The notes beneath the pieces are model-generated. The model ran no database searches. It was not told where the DNA came from and was given only the letters and a program-made list of their open reading frames with translations. 7,119 nt of DNA from an uncultured Clostridia bacterium (lineage in GTDB: Bacteria; Bacillota; Clostridia; Oscillospirales; Oscillospiraceae). Position numbers and translations under genes: made by a program. Shown here piece after piece: positions 1-5,771 of this stretch (positions are counted from its first letter, which is position 1; each line of letters begins with the position of its first letter). The DNA is taken from the NCBI GenBank assembly GCA_945613045.1, contig CALZAG010000082.1, forward strand, positions 1-7,119, written 5' to 3'.

Positions 1-330
1 GAGGAAAAATTCAAATTTATCAGAGATTTCCTTGACAACTTCGGCGACGCGACCATAAACGGCACCGTAAACGAGCACGAAAGCGGCAAGACCACATGGC
101 TGTTCGGCAGAAGCGAGGACTGCGATTTCGTATATTCCGCTCCCAAGGCCTCCCGCAGGCATTTTCAGATCGAGCTGTGCGACGGCCACTACTACATTCA
201 GGATCTCGGCTCTACCAACGGCACCTATGTCAACGGCCGGAGGATAGACCGCAAGGAGCGCATTTTCTCCGGCGACGTCATCACCATGGGCGGGGTCGAT
301 ATCGTCTTTTCAAAGGATATGCTGTTTTAA
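1..330 (+). CDS. FHA-domain protein, C-terminal part (5' end outside window)
   Basis: The reading frame is open from base 1 to a TAA at 328-330 and gives 109 residues. FHA domains bind phosphothreonine peptides and usually act in Ser/Thr kinase signalling or as adaptors. The fold's signature is visible. GR is at residues 36-37, SRRH at 51-54 (the conserved S-x-x-H), and DLGSTNGTYVNG at 68-79, where the Asn-Gly turn contacts the phosphopeptide backbone. The protein ends about 30 residues after that motif, so the FHA domain is C-terminal. What precedes it (kinase-linked, membrane or zinc-ribbon region) lies outside the window, and its partner cannot be told. The next gene starts 13 nt downstream on the same strand with no terminator between them, so co-transcription is likely. 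The family call is firm; the specific role is unknown. Confidence 0.88.
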   Translation, partial: EEKFKFIRDFLDNFGDATINGTVNEHESGKTTWLFGRSEDCDFVYSAPKASRRHFQIELCDGHYYIQDLGSTNGTYVNGRRIDRKERIFSGDVITMGGVDIVFSKDMLF

Positions 331-343
331 AAAGGGTGCAATT

Positions 344-1537
344 ATGATATATCGTGATTTTCAGGGCGAAAAGCTATCCATGCTGGGCTTCGGCACCATG
401 CGCCTGCCCCTCCTCCCCGGCGGCGGAGAGGCCGACATCGATCAGGCCCAGGTCGATAAAATGACCGACTACGCCATCGAGCACGGCGTAAACTACTTTG
501 ACACCGCTTACCCCTACCACGGCAGCTGCTCCGAGATCGCCATCGGGAAGGCTTTGGCGCGGCATCCGCGGGATAAATTCAATCTCGCCGACAAATACCC
601 CGGCCACCAGATCTACGACAAGTCCAGGGCTCCCGACCCCGCGGCGGTCTTTGCCGACCAGCTCAAAAAATGCGGCGTTGAGTACTTCGACTTCTATCTC
701 ATGCACAATGTCAACGAAAACTCCATCACAAACTACCTCGACGAGGAGCTCGGCATCGTTGATTTCTTCGTCCGCCAGAAGGAGCTGGGCAAGATACGCC
801 ATCTCGGCTTTTCCTGCCACGGCAGCGTCGAAAACACAAAGCAGTTTCTCGACGCCTGCGGCGAGCATATGGAATTCTGCCAGATACAGCTCAACTACCT
901 CGACTGGTCGCTGCAGGACGCAGAGGGCAAGTACAAGCTTCTGACGGAGCGGGGCATCCCCGTTTGGGTAATGGAGCCCGTCCGCGGCGGGAAGCTCGCT
1001 AAGCTCGACGAGCGCGATGAGGCGCTTCTTCGCTCAATGCATCCGGACTACAGCACCGCGGCATGGGGCTTCCGCTGGCTGCAGGGGCTTTCCAATGTCA
1101 CAATGGTGCTCAGCGGTATGTCAAGCTTTGAGCAGATGGTTGACAACGTTAAGAACTTCGACGAGCTCAGGCCTCTCAGCGCCGAGGAGTGCAATGTGCT
1201 TTACGGCATTGCCGACAAGCTCAAGAACACCGTGCCCTGCACCGGCTGCCGCTATTGCTGCAAGGGCTGTCCGCAGGGGCTGGACATACCCATGCTTCTT
1301 AATCTTTATAACGATCTAAAGCTCTCCAGCAGCGTGAACGTTATCATGCGCGCCGACGCGCTGCCCGAGGCAAAGCGTCCCGAGGCCTGTATCGGCTGCG
1401 GCCAGTGCGCCGACGCCTGCCCCCAGCACATAGACGTCCCCGCCGCTCTGGGCGATTTCGCCGCCCGCCTCGCGGAACTGCCCACATGGGCTCAGATCTG
1501 CCGCAAGCGCGAGGAGGCCGCGAACTCCGCCAAGTGA
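344..1537 (+). CDS. Aldo/keto reductase with C-terminal double [4Fe-4S] ferredoxin motifs
   Basis: This 397-residue cytosolic protein has an aldo/keto reductase TIM barrel at about residues 1-285 and a ferredoxin-like tail at about 295-365. The catalytic tetrad is recognisable: Asp53 and Tyr58 (in FDTAYPYHG), Lys84 (in ADKYPG) and His121 (in FYLMHN). The tail has two classical cluster motifs: Cys299/302/305/309-Pro and Cys349/352/355/359-Pro. The first has an extra cysteine, Cys306. Proteins of this architecture are common in anaerobic Clostridia and are thought to couple carbonyl reduction to ferredoxin-type electron transfer; the substrate is generally unknown and cannot be read here. The ATG at 344 has a modest GGG Shine-Dalgarno at 334-336, 7 nt upstream, and the N-terminus aligns with the expected first barrel strand (LGFGTMRLP). 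It probably shares a transcript with the FHA gene and ends at the hairpin terminator just downstream. Confidence 0.95.
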   Translation: MIYRDFQGEKLSMLGFGTMRLPLLPGGGEADIDQAQVDKMTDYAIEHGVNYFDTAYPYHGSCSEIAIGKALARHPRDKFNLADKYPGHQIYDKSRAPDPAAVFADQLKKCGVEYFDFYLMHNVNENSITNYLDEELGIVDFFVRQKELGKIRHLGFSCHGSVENTKQFLDACGEHMEFCQIQLNYLDWSLQDAEGKYKLLTERGIPVWVMEPVRGGKLAKLDERDEALLRSMHPDYSTAAWGFRWLQGLSNVTMVLSGMSSFEQMVDNVKNFDELRPLSAEECNVLYGIADKLKNTVPCTGCRYCCKGCPQGLDIPMLLNLYNDLKLSSSVNVIMRADALPEAKRPEACIGCGQCADACPQHIDVPAALGDFAARLAELPTWAQICRKREEAANSAK

Positions 1538-1549
1538 CACGTCATGCAG

Positions 1550-1587
1550 AAACACCATGCGCTTATTCAATGCGCATGGTGTTTTTT
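1550..1587 (+). terminator. Rho-independent terminator between convergent genes
   Basis: A perfect 12-bp stem pairs 1551-1562 (AACACCATGCGC) with 1572-1583 (GCGCATGGTGTT), with a 9-nt loop. The pair 1550/1584 extends it, and a T run at 1582-1587 follows. It begins 12 nt after the aldo/keto reductase stop. It lies directly against the stop of the convergent HAD gene at 1591. In the minus direction only a short T run follows the stem, so termination is probably stronger on the plus strand. Confidence 0.9.
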
Positions 1588-1590
1588 CGG

Positions 1591-2298
1591 TCATTTATTC
1601 TTTTTCACATATTCCGCGAGCTGCTCAAAGCTGCCGTGGGGATACACGGAGATGTCCTTGTTTTCCCTGTTTATCATGCAGTCGGTGATGAGAAAAACGC
1701 TCATGCCGGCTTCCTGCGCGGCCATGTCCTCGGTCACGTCATTGCCGACCATCAGGCAGTCGGACGGCTTCACGTTCAGCTGCCGGGCAACATCCGTGTA
1801 ATACGCGGGATTGGGCTTGCAGAAGCGGGAGTTTTCATACGTTGTCCTCAATTCGAAATCCTCCGGCTCAAGTCCCGCCCAGCGGATGCGCCTTTCGGTC
1901 GCGGCGGCGGGAAAAATGGGATTTGTCGCAAGGGCGACGCGAAAGCCTGCGTCCTTTAACGCTTTGACGGTGCGGGCCGCAGCGGGATTAAAGCCGCAGA
2001 CGGCTCTTGCTTTTTCAAATTCATTCGTGTAAAACTCGTCGAAAAGCGGTCTGTCCGCCAGCGCGTCCTCCCCGAAGATGTTCGCAAACTCGCTCCAGAA
2101 GGCGTCCTCATTGCTGCGGGAGCCGTCGTTGCGTATCATAGCGGCGGTACCCTTCCAGACAGCGTCGACAAGCGGCCTTGCCTCGTAGCCGTGCGGCGAA
2201 AGCTTCCCTGCAAGATGCTTAAAATACTCTTTTACAAACACATCCTGATCCATCGGGAGCAATGTCGCGTCCAGATCAAACAGTATCATCTCAGGCAT
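1591..2298 (-). CDS. HAD-superfamily hydrolase (subclass I phosphatase-like)
   Basis: This is a predicted cytosolic phosphohydrolase of 235 residues. It has all four HAD motifs. Numbered from the chosen ATG, motif I is DLDAT with nucleophile Asp8 and acid/base Asp10. Motif II is LATN with Thr125. Motif III is the Lys161 of CKP. Motif IV is GNDVTED with Asp187 and Asp191 for magnesium. A helical cap (C1 type) fits residues about 15-105. Motif I carries Ala where DxDGT has Gly, a conservative change. The substrate cannot be read from sequence. The frame also opens with a GTG at 2304, but ATG 2298 is preferred because GAGG at 2310-2307 sits 8 nt upstream of it and only 2 nt from the GTG. It is the last gene of the mntP operon; the upstream TGA overlaps its Shine-Dalgarno, implying translational coupling. 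Confidence 0.92.
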   Translation of the reverse strand: MPEMILFDLDATLLPMDQDVFVKEYFKHLAGKLSPHGYEARPLVDAVWKGTAAMIRNDGSRSNEDAFWSEFANIFGEDALADRPLFDEFYTNEFEKARAVCGFNPAAARTVKALKDAGFRVALATNPIFPAAATERRIRWAGLEPEDFELRTTYENSRFCKPNPAYYTDVARQLNVKPSDCLMVGNDVTEDMAAQEAGMSVFLITDCMINRENKDISVYPHGSFEQLAEYVKKNK

Positions 2299-2306
2299 TT
2301 TCACGT

Positions 2307-2310
2307 CCTC
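2307..2310 (-). promoter_or_regulatory. Shine-Dalgarno of the HAD gene, overlapping the upstream stop
   Basis: On the minus strand GAGG at 2310-2307 overlaps the TGA stop (2311-2309) of the VTT gene. It sits 8 nt before ATG 2298. This decides the start over the in-frame GTG at 2304 and implies that ribosomes finishing the VTT gene can reinitiate. Confidence 0.75.
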
Positions 2311-2968
2311 ATGCTTCCTTCTTTTTTCCGCCGTCTATAATGTTCCTCTTAGTATAAAATAGCCCGATCACAACAGTCAGCAGATCGACCCCCAAAAACA
2401 CCCAGAACAGAGGATCCGTGAAATCGAACTTCTCCCCGATGACGGTGAACCAGACCATGCTGGGCAGCAGCGCGAGCATAGAGCCTGCGATATACGATGA
2501 ATACCGGGTGCGCAGCAGGCCGAACAACACTCCCTGCACCTCCATGGAGAGATGCAGCGTGTGCACCGCAAAGCAGAAGGTGAAGCTGTAATTTGATGCG
2601 TTGTTGAAATAGCGCTTAAATTTCGGATACTTCTCCATCATGCCGTCAAAGGTCAGGCCCTTTGAGAAGCGCCCCACAAGATATGAGACCGATATGCACA
2701 GCAGCGTCCCGACGGTGTTTATGACAAGCGCCAGAGGCAGGTCGAATATCAGCGAGCAGCCAACGAGTATGGCCGCGTAGGGCAGGCAGGAGAAGCCCTT
2801 GAAAACGAACAGGGCAAGTATGACCGCCGCCGCCAGCGGCTTGTTATCATCGACCGCGGCAATGATCTGATCCACCTGAAGCGTGCCGTTGAGAAGCAGG
2901 ACACCCACCGCCGCCGCAACGATCACCATTATTATTATAGGTAAATACAGCCTTAGTTTTTTCAACAT
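2309..2968 (-). CDS. TVP38/TMEM64 (VTT/DedA-like) family membrane protein
   Basis: This 219-residue integral membrane protein has hydrophobic segments at about residues 8-27, 45-65, 67-98, 127-150, 157-178 and 187-206, and a Lys-rich C-terminal tail. The core at 57-100 has the VTT pattern: a Gly/Pro-containing re-entrant stretch (KGFSCLPYAAILVG), a long membrane helix, then SYLVGR at 95-100. VTT/DedA proteins are linked to lipid flipping, membrane homeostasis and metal or pH tolerance; this protein's own function is unproven. ATG 2968 has GAGG at 2979-2976 placed 7 nt upstream, and that site overlaps the mntP stop. It lies between mntP and the HAD gene in one operon, which suggests a role at the membrane under the same conditions as manganese export (inference). 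Confidence 0.88.
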   Translation of the reverse strand: MLKKLRLYLPIIIMVIVAAAVGVLLLNGTLQVDQIIAAVDDNKPLAAAVILALFVFKGFSCLPYAAILVGCSLIFDLPLALVINTVGTLLCISVSYLVGRFSKGLTFDGMMEKYPKFKRYFNNASNYSFTFCFAVHTLHLSMEVQGVLFGLLRTRYSSYIAGSMLALLPSMVWFTVIGEKFDFTDPLFWVFLGVDLLTVVIGLFYTKRNIIDGGKKKEA

Positions 2969-2977
2969 TTTTTATCC

Positions 2978-3544
2978 TCAGAAGCTTACTACTTCCAAAT
3001 GCTCAAGCAATATCTTCAGCCCTATGAGTATAAGCACTATACCGCCGGCAAGCTCCGCCTTTGATTTATACTTTGCTCCGAACACGTTTCCCACAACAAT
3101 TCCTGCGCCGGAGAGGACAAAGGTGGTGACTCCGATAAGCACAGCCGCGGCAACGATGTCCACGCCGAGGAATGCAAAGCTTATGCCCACCGCAAGAGCG
3201 TCGATACTGGTGGCCAGCGCGAGGGGCAGCATGGTTTTGAAGGAAAAGCTGTCGTTTGCCTCGTCTTCCCCGCCTGCGATAGCCTCCCTTATCATGCCGC
3301 CGCCTATCACAGCAAGCAGCACGAAGGCTATCCAGTGGTCGATACTGACTATAAAGCGCTCGAATTTAAAGCCCAGCAGGAAACCGATAAGGGGCATCAG
3401 CGCCTGAAAGCCACCGAAGTATATGCCCACGGTGAGTATGTGCTTCGCCCCCACCTTTTTAACGGAAAGTCCCTTACATATCGCTACCGCGAAAGCGTCC
3501 ATACTCAGCGCCAGGGCGATAAGAAACAAATCAAAAAAGCTCAA
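2978..3544 (-). CDS. mntP: Manganese efflux pump MntP
   Basis: This 188-residue inner-membrane exporter of Mn(II) has six predicted helices in two homologous halves, and its length equals that of E. coli MntP. The paired signature motifs are present: SMDAFAVAICKG at 14-25 with Asp16, and ATSIDALAVG at 111-120 with Asp115. Both aspartates correspond to residues needed for manganese export in E. coli. HWIAFVLL at 70-77 is also conserved, and an acidic loop GGEDEAND at 91-98 separates the halves. The start is TTG 3544: no ATG lies nearby, AAGGTG at 3559-3554 is 9 nt upstream, and the N-terminus then matches the family length exactly. It is first in the minus-strand operon with the VTT and HAD genes. 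The leader is only about 30 nt from the predicted transcription start, too short for the yybP-ykoY manganese riboswitch often found before mntP. Confidence 0.96.
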   Translation of the reverse strand: MSFFDLFLIALALSMDAFAVAICKGLSVKKVGAKHILTVGIYFGGFQALMPLIGFLLGFKFERFIVSIDHWIAFVLLAVIGGGMIREAIAGGEDEANDSFSFKTMLPLALATSIDALAVGISFAFLGVDIVAAAVLIGVTTFVLSGAGIVVGNVFGAKYKSKAELAGGIVLILIGLKILLEHLEVVSF

Positions 3545-3581
3545 TTATTCCTTCACCTTATTTTTTCAGATATAATGAAAA

Positions 3582-3608
3582 TTTATAACAATCCCCTGTC
3601 GTTGTCAA
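3582..3608 (-). promoter_or_regulatory. Promoter of the mntP operon
   Basis: On the minus strand, a consensus -35 TTGACA (3608-3603) is followed 15 nt later by TATAAA (3587-3582). The -10 is preceded by TG at the extended -10 position (TGtTATAAA). The short spacer is offset by the extended -10. Transcription would start near 3575, about 30 nt before the TTG start codon. Its -35 box forms one end of the 24-bp palindrome. Confidence 0.75.
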
Positions 3609-3626
3609 GGAATGTATTCCTTGACA
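3603..3626. promoter_or_regulatory. Perfect 24-bp palindrome, candidate shared operator of divergent promoters
   Basis: The arms are TGTCAAGGAAT (3603-3613) and ATTCCTTGACA (3616-3626), exact reverse complements around a central GT. The outer six bases of each arm are the -35 boxes of the leftward mntP promoter and the rightward acyltransferase-like promoter. A dimeric protein binding here would cover both -35 elements and could control both directions at once. Neither predicted transcript includes the palindrome, so a DNA-level role is more likely than an RNA hairpin. It does not match the Fur or DtxR consensus operators as I know them. The repressor is not identifiable here. Confidence 0.7.
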
Positions 3627-3648
3627 TATAAGAACATTGTGTTAAAAT
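3621..3648 (+). promoter_or_regulatory. Promoter of the acyltransferase-like gene
   Basis: A consensus -35 TTGACA (3621-3626), a 16-nt spacer and TAAAAT (3643-3648) face rightward. The expected transcription start is near 3655, giving a leader of about 50 nt before ATG 3707. The -35 is the right end of the palindrome, with 12 bp separating it from the mntP -35. Confidence 0.75.
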
Positions 3649-3694
3649 TAATACTATATCGGCAATTTTGTTCAGATATTACGAGTATATAAAA

Positions 3695-3700
3695 AGAGGT
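3695..3700 (+). promoter_or_regulatory. Shine-Dalgarno of the acyltransferase-like gene
   Basis: AGAGGT sits 6 nt before ATG 3707. It decides the start against an in-frame TTG at 3668, which has no ribosome-binding site and lies only about 13 nt after the predicted transcription start. Confidence 0.8.
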
Positions 3701-3706
3701 AAAGCT

Positions 3707-4588
3707 ATGAGTAATGAAAAACGCCGCTTTGGCGACCGCCGTGACGGAAAGCTTTTGAGGAATATCGACGGTATGCACCTTATTATGCCCATGATATACC
3801 CCAACCGCTGCGATAACGAGGCCTTTATATCCGAGCGCATCGACCTTACGAACGTCGATAAGTACATCGAGAAGCGAAATGCGAAAAACCCTGTGTTCAA
3901 GTTTACTCTGTTCCACCTTATTGTCGCCGCGGTATTGAAGGTTATCGTCCTTCGCCCCAAGCTCAACCGTTTCATCGCCAACAAGAATTTGTATCATCGC
4001 AATGAGCTCACGGCCTCTTTCGTTATAAAAAAGCAGTTCAACGACGTTTCCGAGGAGGGTACGGCTTTTATCCGCGCCGGAGAGGACTCAACGGTAGATT
4101 CGCTGCGCGAGGATCTTTACAAGCAGATAACGAGCGTCAAAGGCGGCGGCGGCAATTCCACGACCGATGCGCTGGACTTCCTCAACAAGCTCCCCCGCTT
4201 TATAGTCAAGTTCTTTGTCGCGCTCATGCGCTTTTTGGACCGCCACGGCCTCGTGCCCAAGTCGCTTATCGCCGCAGACCCCTACTATGCCTCCGTCATT
4301 CTCTCAAACCTCGGCTCCATCAAGCTGCGCAGCGGCTATCATCACCTTACCAACTGGGGCACCACCTCCCTGTTCGTCGTGGTCGGTGAGATGAAAAAGC
4401 GCGTTTTCGTTAATGCCGACGGCAGCGAGGAATACCGCAACAGCGTGGATCTCGGCCTTACCATAGACGAGCGCCTTGCCGACGGCTATTACTACTCAAA
4501 AAGCGTGCGGCTTCTCAAGTATATACTCGAGCACCCCGAATGCCTTGAACGTCCATTCAGCGAGCCGGTCGATTACGAGGCAAAGTAA
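3707..4588 (+). CDS. Stand-alone 2-oxoacid dehydrogenase E2/CAT-fold acyltransferase-like protein
   Basis: This is a 293-residue cytosolic protein. Its C-terminal part resembles the catalytic domain of dihydrolipoamide acyltransferases (PF00198) and chloramphenicol acetyltransferase. Visible signs are SNLG at 200-203, WGTTSLFVVVGE at 217-228, and LTIDERLADGYYYSK at 251-265 followed by a helix ending in LEHPE. In true E2 enzymes that last motif is DHRxxDG, with His as catalytic base; here Glu255 takes its place while Asp259-Gly260 remain. There is no lipoyl domain or E1/E3-binding domain, so it is not a working subunit of a pyruvate dehydrogenase complex. A hydrophobic stretch at 164-177 could be a buried helix or membrane-touching surface. 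It is transcribed alone, divergently from mntP, and ends in a strong terminator. Activity, acyl donor and acceptor are unknown; it may be non-catalytic or use another base. Confidence 0.82.
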   Translation: MSNEKRRFGDRRDGKLLRNIDGMHLIMPMIYPNRCDNEAFISERIDLTNVDKYIEKRNAKNPVFKFTLFHLIVAAVLKVIVLRPKLNRFIANKNLYHRNELTASFVIKKQFNDVSEEGTAFIRAGEDSTVDSLREDLYKQITSVKGGGGNSTTDALDFLNKLPRFIVKFFVALMRFLDRHGLVPKSLIAADPYYASVILSNLGSIKLRSGYHHLTNWGTTSLFVVVGEMKKRVFVNADGSEEYRNSVDLGLTIDERLADGYYYSKSVRLLKYILEHPECLERPFSEPVDYEAK

Positions 4589-4612
4589 AACACAGCAGAG
4601 CGAAACGAATCC

Positions 4613-4645
4613 AAAAGATGCAGCCTCAAAAAGGCTGCATCTTTT
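4613..4645. terminator. Bidirectional Rho-independent terminator
   Basis: A perfect 13-bp stem pairs 4613-4625 (AAAAGATGCAGCC) with 4633-4645 (GGCTGCATCTTTT), with a 7-nt loop. The A and T flanks are part of the stem, so each strand ends in a T run. It is 24 nt after the acyltransferase-like stop and 8 nt beyond the stop of the convergent XRE gene, so it can end both transcripts. Confidence 0.92.
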
Positions 4646-4653
4646 CTCATTTT

Positions 4654-4890
4654 TTAACGGCTCACCTGTCCGGCATCCTCCGGCGTCGGATCGTATTCCA
4701 GTATATCGCCCGGCTGGCAGCGGAGCACCTCGCATATCGCCGCCAAGGTCGAAAAGCGTATGGCGCTTATGCGTCCGTTTTTCATTTTTGAGAGATTCAC
4801 ATTGGCCACGCCGACCTTTTCCGACAGCTCGTTAAGGCTCATTTTCCTGTCCGCCATAACTCTGTCGAGCCTGAGTATGATATGTCCCAC
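4654..4890 (-). CDS. YozG-like Cro/C1 (XRE) family transcriptional regulator
   Basis: This small DNA-binding protein has 78 residues. The helix-turn-helix spans about 17-40 (MSLNELSEKVGVANVNLSKMKNGR), followed by AIRFSTLAAICEVLRCQPGDILEY at 43-66, the ending typical of short XRE regulators such as B. subtilis YozG. The start is GTG 4890, chosen because the family begins directly with the IILRLDR strand/helix and because GGGGG lies 8 nt upstream. The next in-frame ATG (residue 12) would cut into the first helix and lacks a ribosome site. It follows the DUF2975 gene by 15 nt in one operon, the arrangement seen for yoaS and yozG in B. subtilis. It probably autoregulates this operon, perhaps through the paired dyads around the promoter (inference). 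Confidence 0.93.
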   Translation of the reverse strand: MGHIILRLDRVMADRKMSLNELSEKVGVANVNLSKMKNGRISAIRFSTLAAICEVLRCQPGDILEYDPTPEDAGQVSR

Positions 4891-4905
4891 TTCCGGCGCC
4901 CCCGT

Positions 4906-5664
4906 TCACAGAGTCTCGTCAGACTCACGCTGGAGCCGAACGCCGTAATTGAATACGGTCACAAGGCACATCGCCACGGCAAAGGCAATGATGACGCCCC
5001 ACTGAATGCAGATACCGGCGTCACGCCCGGCGGACATGAACGACGCGGAAAGCGTTTCCGCTATCGATGCGCAAACGGCGACCGGCAGCAGCGAAAAGCT
5101 GAACAGCTTCATTTTCTTCACAAGCGCCTCGCTGAATGGAGTTTCACATTTTTGTATCACTTTGAAAAGTCCTCTGAGAATCCACAGTGAGACAACTACC
5201 GAGACCAGAAACACAGCAATGAAGGCCAGTACCACGACGAGATCGCCGGATCTGTACACCGACGCGTCCGTCACGGCGTCAATGACCTTCCGGCCGTCCT
5301 GCGTGCGGATGACCGCGGAGGAAAAATCATTGTTGAAAAAACTTATGTTCATTCTCATTTCCTGGTCCTCGGGAGGGTTTATCTTCTCGCCGTCGGAGAG
5401 CATGCCGGACGGGTCGTCGCTTGACGAATAAGAGAATCCGTCGGCGAGCATATTCCAGAACGTATCGAATTTCTCGGCGTTTATGCTTATCTCGGCATTG
5501 TTTTTCATACTTACAACAACGGCGTCCTCAGGGAGCGACGCGGTAAATACGGTTGCTATCACCGCAGCGACAGTCATTATCGCAGTGACGATCGCCAGTA
5601 TCATAGTGATAATGCTCCCAAGCTTTCCGAATCTGTGTGCCTTTTTGATAGTATCAGTTTTCAT
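4906..5664 (-). CDS. DUF2975-type membrane protein with large extracytoplasmic loop
   Basis: This 252-residue predicted membrane protein has hydrophobic helices at about 17-42, 141-166, 187-207 and 217-239. The stretch after helix 2 (LRGLFKVIQKCETPFSEALVKK, 163-184) and the ending FNYGVRLQRESDETL resemble DUF2975 proteins such as YoaS. The usual versions are nearer 160 residues with short loops. This one carries a loop of about 98 residues (43-140) between helices 1 and 2, with an Asp/Ser-rich part at 78-101. If helix 1 runs outward, the loop faces outside and could be a sensor region. ATG 5664 has GGAGG 8 nt upstream. It is the first gene of a two-gene operon with the XRE regulator. The function of DUF2975 proteins is not established. 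Membership of the family is likely rather than certain because only the C-terminal half is clearly similar. Confidence 0.75.
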   Translation of the reverse strand: MKTDTIKKAHRFGKLGSIITMILAIVTAIMTVAAVIATVFTASLPEDAVVVSMKNNAEISINAEKFDTFWNMLADGFSYSSSDDPSGMLSDGEKINPPEDQEMRMNISFFNNDFSSAVIRTQDGRKVIDAVTDASVYRSGDLVVVLAFIAVFLVSVVVSLWILRGLFKVIQKCETPFSEALVKKMKLFSFSLLPVAVCASIAETLSASFMSAGRDAGICIQWGVIIAFAVAMCLVTVFNYGVRLQRESDETL

Positions 5665-5697
5665 TTGATCTGCCTCCAGCGCAAAACATAAAAAATT

Positions 5698-5712
5698 TAA
5701 CGTTTATCGTTA
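5698..5712. repeat. 15-bp dyad site 1 (downstream of the DUF2975 promoter)
   Basis: TAACG and CGTTA arms flank TTTAT. It matches site 2 at 5757-5771 at 13 of 15 positions, and lies between the -10 box and the DUF2975 start codon. An operator for the operon's own XRE regulator is a reasonable inference. Confidence 0.45.
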
Positions 5713-5719
5713 TGAATGC

Positions 5720-5748
5720 ATTGTAACAGAGGGAAAACATATTGTCAA
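5720..5748 (-). promoter_or_regulatory. Promoter of the DUF2975-XRE operon
   Basis: On the minus strand, TTGACA (5748-5743), a 17-nt spacer and TACAAT (5725-5720) form a near-consensus promoter with an extended -10 (TGtTACAAT). Transcription would start near 5713, giving a leader of about 50 nt. The promoter is bracketed by the two dyad sites. Confidence 0.85.
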
Positions 5749-5756
5749 CAGTTTTT

Positions 5757-5771
5757 TAATGTTTTTCGTTA
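5757..5771. repeat. 15-bp dyad site 2 (upstream of the DUF2975 promoter)
   Basis: TAATG and CGTTA arms flank TTTTT, a near copy of the site at 5698-5712 in the same orientation, 59 bp away. It lies just upstream of the -35 box of the minus-strand promoter. Confidence 0.4.

Noticed and set aside
96..347. An 83-codon plus-strand frame with ATG inside the FHA gene
   Set aside because: It is out of frame with the clear FHA motifs and has no ribosome-binding site.
374..868. A 164-codon minus-strand frame opposite the aldo/keto reductase
   Set aside because: It is the antisense shadow of a well-conserved enzyme with its catalytic residues on the plus strand.
1405..1959. A 184-codon plus-strand frame across the end of the aldo/keto reductase, the terminator and the HAD gene
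   Set aside because: It crosses a strong terminator and overlaps two real genes; its composition is Arg/Pro-rich shadow sequence.
2883..3407. A 174-codon plus-strand frame opposite mntP and the VTT gene
   Set aside because: It is a Ser/Thr/Ala/Ile-rich antisense shadow of two conserved membrane proteins.
3545..3600. A yybP-ykoY manganese riboswitch in front of mntP
   Set aside because: The predicted leader is only about 30 nt and shows none of the conserved helices.
3603..3626. The palindrome as a transcription terminator or attachment site
   Set aside because: It lies between two divergent promoters, outside both predicted transcripts, has only a 2-nt centre and no T run, and there are no mobile-element genes nearby.
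3668..3706. An upstream in-frame TTG start extending the acyltransferase-like protein by 13 residues
   Set aside because: No Shine-Dalgarno precedes it, it is almost at the predicted transcription start, and ATG 3707 has an ideal AGAGGT site.
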